This document shows positions 61,954 through 64,000 of a stretch of DNA of 64,000 nucleotides, in pieces. The notes beneath the pieces were generated by a model. It was not told the origin of the DNA, did no database searches, and worked only from the letters and a program-made list of their open reading frames with translations. A program made the position numbers and the translations under genes. Origin of the DNA: Martinezella lusitana (GTDB lineage: Bacteria > Pseudomonadota > Alphaproteobacteria > Rhizobiales > Rhizobiaceae); NCBI RefSeq assembly GCF_010668395.1, contig NZ_WUEY01000021.1, forward strand, positions 1-64,000. Reading direction: 5' to 3'. Positions within the stretch are counted from its first letter, which is position 1, and each line of letters starts with the position of its first letter.

Positions 61954-62721
61954 ATGCGCTTGACCAGGAACGAAAAGACTCTGTCCCGACGAGCTTTCAT
62001 GCTCGGGTCTATCTCTGTGACGGCGGCGCTTGCGGGGTGTGCCACGACGGCCCCCGTTCCAACTCCGATTGCGGCTCCCGCCCGCTTGCCGCCGGTCGTT
62101 CCCGTCGCGTCCACCGCGGAGAGCGAAGCTGCGCCGAATGCCGAACTTGAGGCTCGCTATGCGTCGGCTGTCGATGGCGGTCACGTTCTTCCCGCCATAC
62201 CTTATCGAAAGATGGACCCGAAATACTACCGGCAGCGCGTGACGGACCCGACCGGCGAACCGCCCGGGACGGTGGTTGTCGATACCGCGTCACGATTTCT
62301 CTACGTCGTCGAACGCGGCGGTACAGCCATGCGATATGGCGTCGGCATCGGCCGCGACGGCTTTGCCTGGGAGGGCGAGGGGGTTATCCACTGGAGGCAG
62401 CATTGGCCGCGCTGGAAGCCGCCGAACGACATGATCGCCCGGAAACCGGAACTTGCGAAATATTCCGTGGCAAACGGCGGAATGGATCCGGGCGTCAAAA
62501 ACCCGTTGGGTGCGCGCGCCCTTTACATATTCCAGAACGGCAAGGACACGCTCTACCGCCTTCATGGCTCGCCGGAGTGGAATTCGATCGGCAAGGCAAC
62601 GTCGTCGGGCTGCGTTCGATTGGTCAATCAGGACGTCATCGATCTCTATGAACGCATTCCCTATCACGCGCGAATTGTCGTTCATCAAACCGCGCTTCAA
62701 GGCAAGGGAGTTTCTGCCTGA
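61954..62721 (+). CDS. L,D-transpeptidase (YkuD), lipoprotein-type
   Basis: 255 residues. The N-terminus has a twin-Arg-containing signal (SRRAFMLGSISVTAALAGC) ending in a lipobox (LAGC), so it is probably lipid-anchored. After a Pro/Ala linker comes the YkuD domain with HGSPEWNSIGKATSSGCVRL, carrying the catalytic His and Cys. Such enzymes make 3-3 cross-links in peptidoglycan or attach lipoproteins to it. The start at 61954 is preferred because AGGATAGGA is upstream. Confidence 0.88.
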   Translation: MRLTRNEKTLSRRAFMLGSISVTAALAGCATTAPVPTPIAAPARLPPVVPVASTAESEAAPNAELEARYASAVDGGHVLPAIPYRKMDPKYYRQRVTDPTGEPPGTVVVDTASRFLYVVERGGTAMRYGVGIGRDGFAWEGEGVIHWRQHWPRWKPPNDMIARKPELAKYSVANGGMDPGVKNPLGARALYIFQNGKDTLYRLHGSPEWNSIGKATSSGCVRLVNQDVIDLYERIPYHARIVVHQTALQGKGVSA

Positions 62722-62724
62722 ACG

Positions 62725-62752
62725 GGCGGCTCCCTTGAAGATGGGAGCTGCC
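62725..62752 (+). terminator. Stem-loop after the L,D-transpeptidase
   Basis: GGCGGCTCCC (62725-62734) and GGGAGCTGCC (62743-62752) pair with one G-U and an 8-base loop, starting 4 bases after the stop. No U tract. Confidence 0.55.
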
Positions 62753-62910
62753 GTCTCCGCATGACGGGATGCCGACAACGAAATGGCGGCGTCATCCGGC
62801 CGGTAAGGAACATGGGCTATGGTGCCAGGCACCGGATCCGAAAGGCGTCAGCCCGTGCCGCGAGGCGGCAACGACAGCCCCGCGGCAGCAAACGATGCCG
62901 GCGCCGTGTC

Positions 62911-62916
62911 TTGACA
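62911..62916 (+). promoter_or_regulatory. Consensus -35 box TTGACA before parD
   Basis: A perfect -35 hexamer 45 bases upstream of the parD start. The -10 is less clear (TAGCAT 14 bases on, or CATTTT 17 bases on). Confidence 0.4.
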
Positions 62917-62960
62917 TATATGCGACTGGGTAGCATTTTGTACCGGAAGGAGATAGTCTC

Positions 62961-63236
62961 GTGAGCGTCAAATCGTCGATATCCCTGACCGATCAGCAGG
63001 ATGCGTTCGCCCGTTCGCTTGTCGAGACGGGACGCTACTCCAGCTTGAGTTCGGTTCTCCAGCAAGGCCTGGAACTGCTTCGTCAGAAGACCGAGACCGA
63101 ATCCGCCGAGACGGAAGGACTTCGCACGCTTATCCAGCGCCGCGTCGATGGGCCGAAGGTCTCGGCAAAGGATATGGAAGAGCGGATCGAGAGCATGATC
63201 GAGCGAAAGCGGCGAGCTCTTCGTGTGGACCCTTGA
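62961..63236 (+). CDS. parD: ParD-like antitoxin
   Basis: 91-residue ribbon-helix-helix protein (KSSISLTDQQDAFARSLVET, YSSLSSVLQQGLELL) with a charged C-terminal tail that would bind the toxin. GTG start with GAAGGAGA upstream. It overlaps the toxin gene by 14 bases, the usual coupling. Antitoxin proteins of this type also repress their own promoter. Confidence 0.9.
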   Translation: MSVKSSISLTDQQDAFARSLVETGRYSSLSSVLQQGLELLRQKTETESAETEGLRTLIQRRVDGPKVSAKDMEERIESMIERKRRALRVDP

Positions 63237-63567
63237 ATATTCCAGCGCCGCGGACCGCGATTTCGAGCTGATCTTCGATCATCTGTTTGCGGCCTATATC
63301 GATCTGGGTGATCTGCCGGACGAAGCTCTGGAGCGTGCCGCAGAGCGTATTCGTGATCTTCGCCTCGCGATCCATCGACTGGTCGAGACACCGTATATCG
63401 GAACATTGCGGCCGGATATCCATCCGGGCATCCGCTTCTTGCGGCGCGACAAGGCTGCTGTCTGGTTTCTGCCGATCGAGGACCATCGGACGATCGTCGT
63501 CGCCGCAATTTTCTTCGGCGGTCAGGATCACATCAGGCGGATGCTGGCGCGTGCCCTTGCGGAATGA
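63223..63567 (+). CDS. parE: ParE/RelE-type toxin
   Basis: 114-residue RelE/ParE-fold toxin: MWTLEYSSAADRDFELIFDH, DLRLAIHRLVETPYIGTLRP, and a C-terminal region with FLRRDKAAVWFLP. ParE toxins inhibit gyrase; RelE members cleave mRNA, and the fold alone does not fix which. GTG start inside the antitoxin gene. Confidence 0.88.
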   Translation: MWTLEYSSAADRDFELIFDHLFAAYIDLGDLPDEALERAAERIRDLRLAIHRLVETPYIGTLRPDIHPGIRFLRRDKAAVWFLPIEDHRTIVVAAIFFGGQDHIRRMLARALAE

Positions 63568-63681
63568 GAACGTCGTCGGCCGAAGCACGGGTCCGCTATC
63601 CGCAATCGTAGATACATCCCAAGGTGCGACTTCGCGGATCTGCGTGTAATGTAGCCGCAATCTTTGGCTGTCAGTGGGGGC

Positions 63682-63705
63682 AAAGGATGGCAGCGGCCAT
63701 CCTTT
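63682..63705 (+). promoter_or_regulatory. Hairpin just before the response-regulator ribosome site
   Basis: AAAGGATGG (63682-63690) and CCATCCTTT (63697-63705), a perfect 9-bp stem with a 6-base loop, directly before GGGGAGAAG. It could affect translation or stabilise the 5' end. Confidence 0.5.
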
Positions 63706-63717
63706 GGGGAGAAGTCA

Positions 63718-64000
63718 TTGCGAATCTTGCTTCTTGAGGATGAGCCCGAAATGGCCCGAGCGCTGCTCGAAGCGCTGAGGCGTCGCGATGTTCTCGCCGA
63801 TCATGTCCGTACGATTGCGGATGCGGACGCCATGGCCCGCGTCGGGACCTATGACGTCCTGGTGCTGGATCGCCGCCTGCCGGATGGCGAGGGGCTGGAT
63901 CTTGTTGCAGCGCTTCGCCAACGCAAGCATCCGGTGCCGATCCTCGTGCTGACCGCTCTTGGCGGTGTCGATCATCGCGTTGACGGGCTGGACAGCGGCG
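63718..64000 (+). CDS. Response regulator, N-terminal part (cut by window end)
   Basis: TTG start with GGGGAGAAG upstream. 94 residues are visible of a receiver domain: acidic pocket LLLEDEPEM (D8, E7), phospho-acceptor D51 in VLVLDRRLPDGEG, and the Thr in ILVLTAL. This pattern is typical of OmpR-type two-component regulators; the DNA-binding domain and any kinase partner lie outside the window. No stop codon is reached. Confidence 0.85.
   Translation, partial: MRILLLEDEPEMARALLEALRRRDVLADHVRTIADADAMARVGTYDVLVLDRRLPDGEGLDLVAALRQRKHPVPILVLTALGGVDHRVDGLDSG

Overview
The window looks like accessory, catabolism-rich DNA from an alphaproteobacterium, most likely a Rhizobiaceae-type soil or plant-associated bacterium. 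The reasons are high GC with tight ATGA-type gene overlaps, rhizobial-style gene blocks, many binding-protein-dependent ABC importers, a LuxI/LuxR pair and an orphan TadE/TadG pair. This assignment is inference. I see no rRNA, tRNA, CRISPR array, transposase or replication gene.

Layout. 1-3250: end of purU, then a TadE/TadG-like pair. 3426-12223: an orphan uptake/hydrolysis block with an amidase, an MFS anion symporter, a MarR regulator, an NMT1/THI5-type ABC importer and a cytoplasmic formylglycine-dependent sulfatase; its substrate is unknown. 12276-17524: aromatic-type aminotransferase, E2 and fused E1 of a 2-oxoacid dehydrogenase, with a divergent Lrp/AsnC regulator. 17603-33792: a phenylacetate (paa) cluster with paaX, paaABCDE, a divergent PaaA-like protein, paaZ, a thioesterase, paaY, then paaR, paaK, paaI and paaG on the minus strand, then paaN and a fused hydratase/3-hydroxyacyl-CoA dehydrogenase. 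34051-35428: convergent luxI and luxR. 36171-37652: two tandem paralogous proteins of unknown function and a TetR regulator with a clear operator upstream. 37929-44835: an aminoethylphosphonate importer, a LysR regulator, an FAD oxidoreductase and phosphonoacetaldehyde hydrolase. 44879-51980: a ROK regulator, a MEKHLA/PAS protein and a five-gene peptide/nickel-type ABC importer. 52036-54215: a CheW-like protein and a cyclopropane fatty acid synthase. 54290-61703: a single-direction catBCA-benABCD operon with a divergent LysR activator. 61954-64000: an L,D-transpeptidase lipoprotein, a ParDE toxin-antitoxin pair and the start of a response regulator.

How the parts fit. Two aromatic funnels share the window: benzoate through catechol to muconolactone (ben/cat), and phenylacetate through phenylacetyl-CoA and the epoxide/oxepin route (paa). 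The aminotransferase plus 2-oxoacid dehydrogenase beside paaX suggests that phenylalanine-derived phenylpyruvate could be turned directly into phenylacetyl-CoA, feeding paa without free phenylacetate. Both funnels are incomplete at the far end here: no paaJ thiolase, no enol-lactone hydrolase and no succinyl-CoA transferase were seen, so those steps must be encoded elsewhere. The paaA promoter is the most informative regulatory region: a TTGAAC-N17-TAATAC promoter, a long-spaced inverted repeat that could be the PaaX site, and a palindrome downstream of the -10 that recurs between paaG and paaN and is the likely PaaR operator.

The candidates I consider most novel are the 2-oxoacid dehydrogenase module beside paa, the PaaA-like protein whose first iron-binding EXXH is replaced by HxxQ, the tandem 36171/36611 pair under TetR control, the phosphonate block that has a flavin enzyme in place of PhnW, and the cytoplasmic sulfatase with its own importer.
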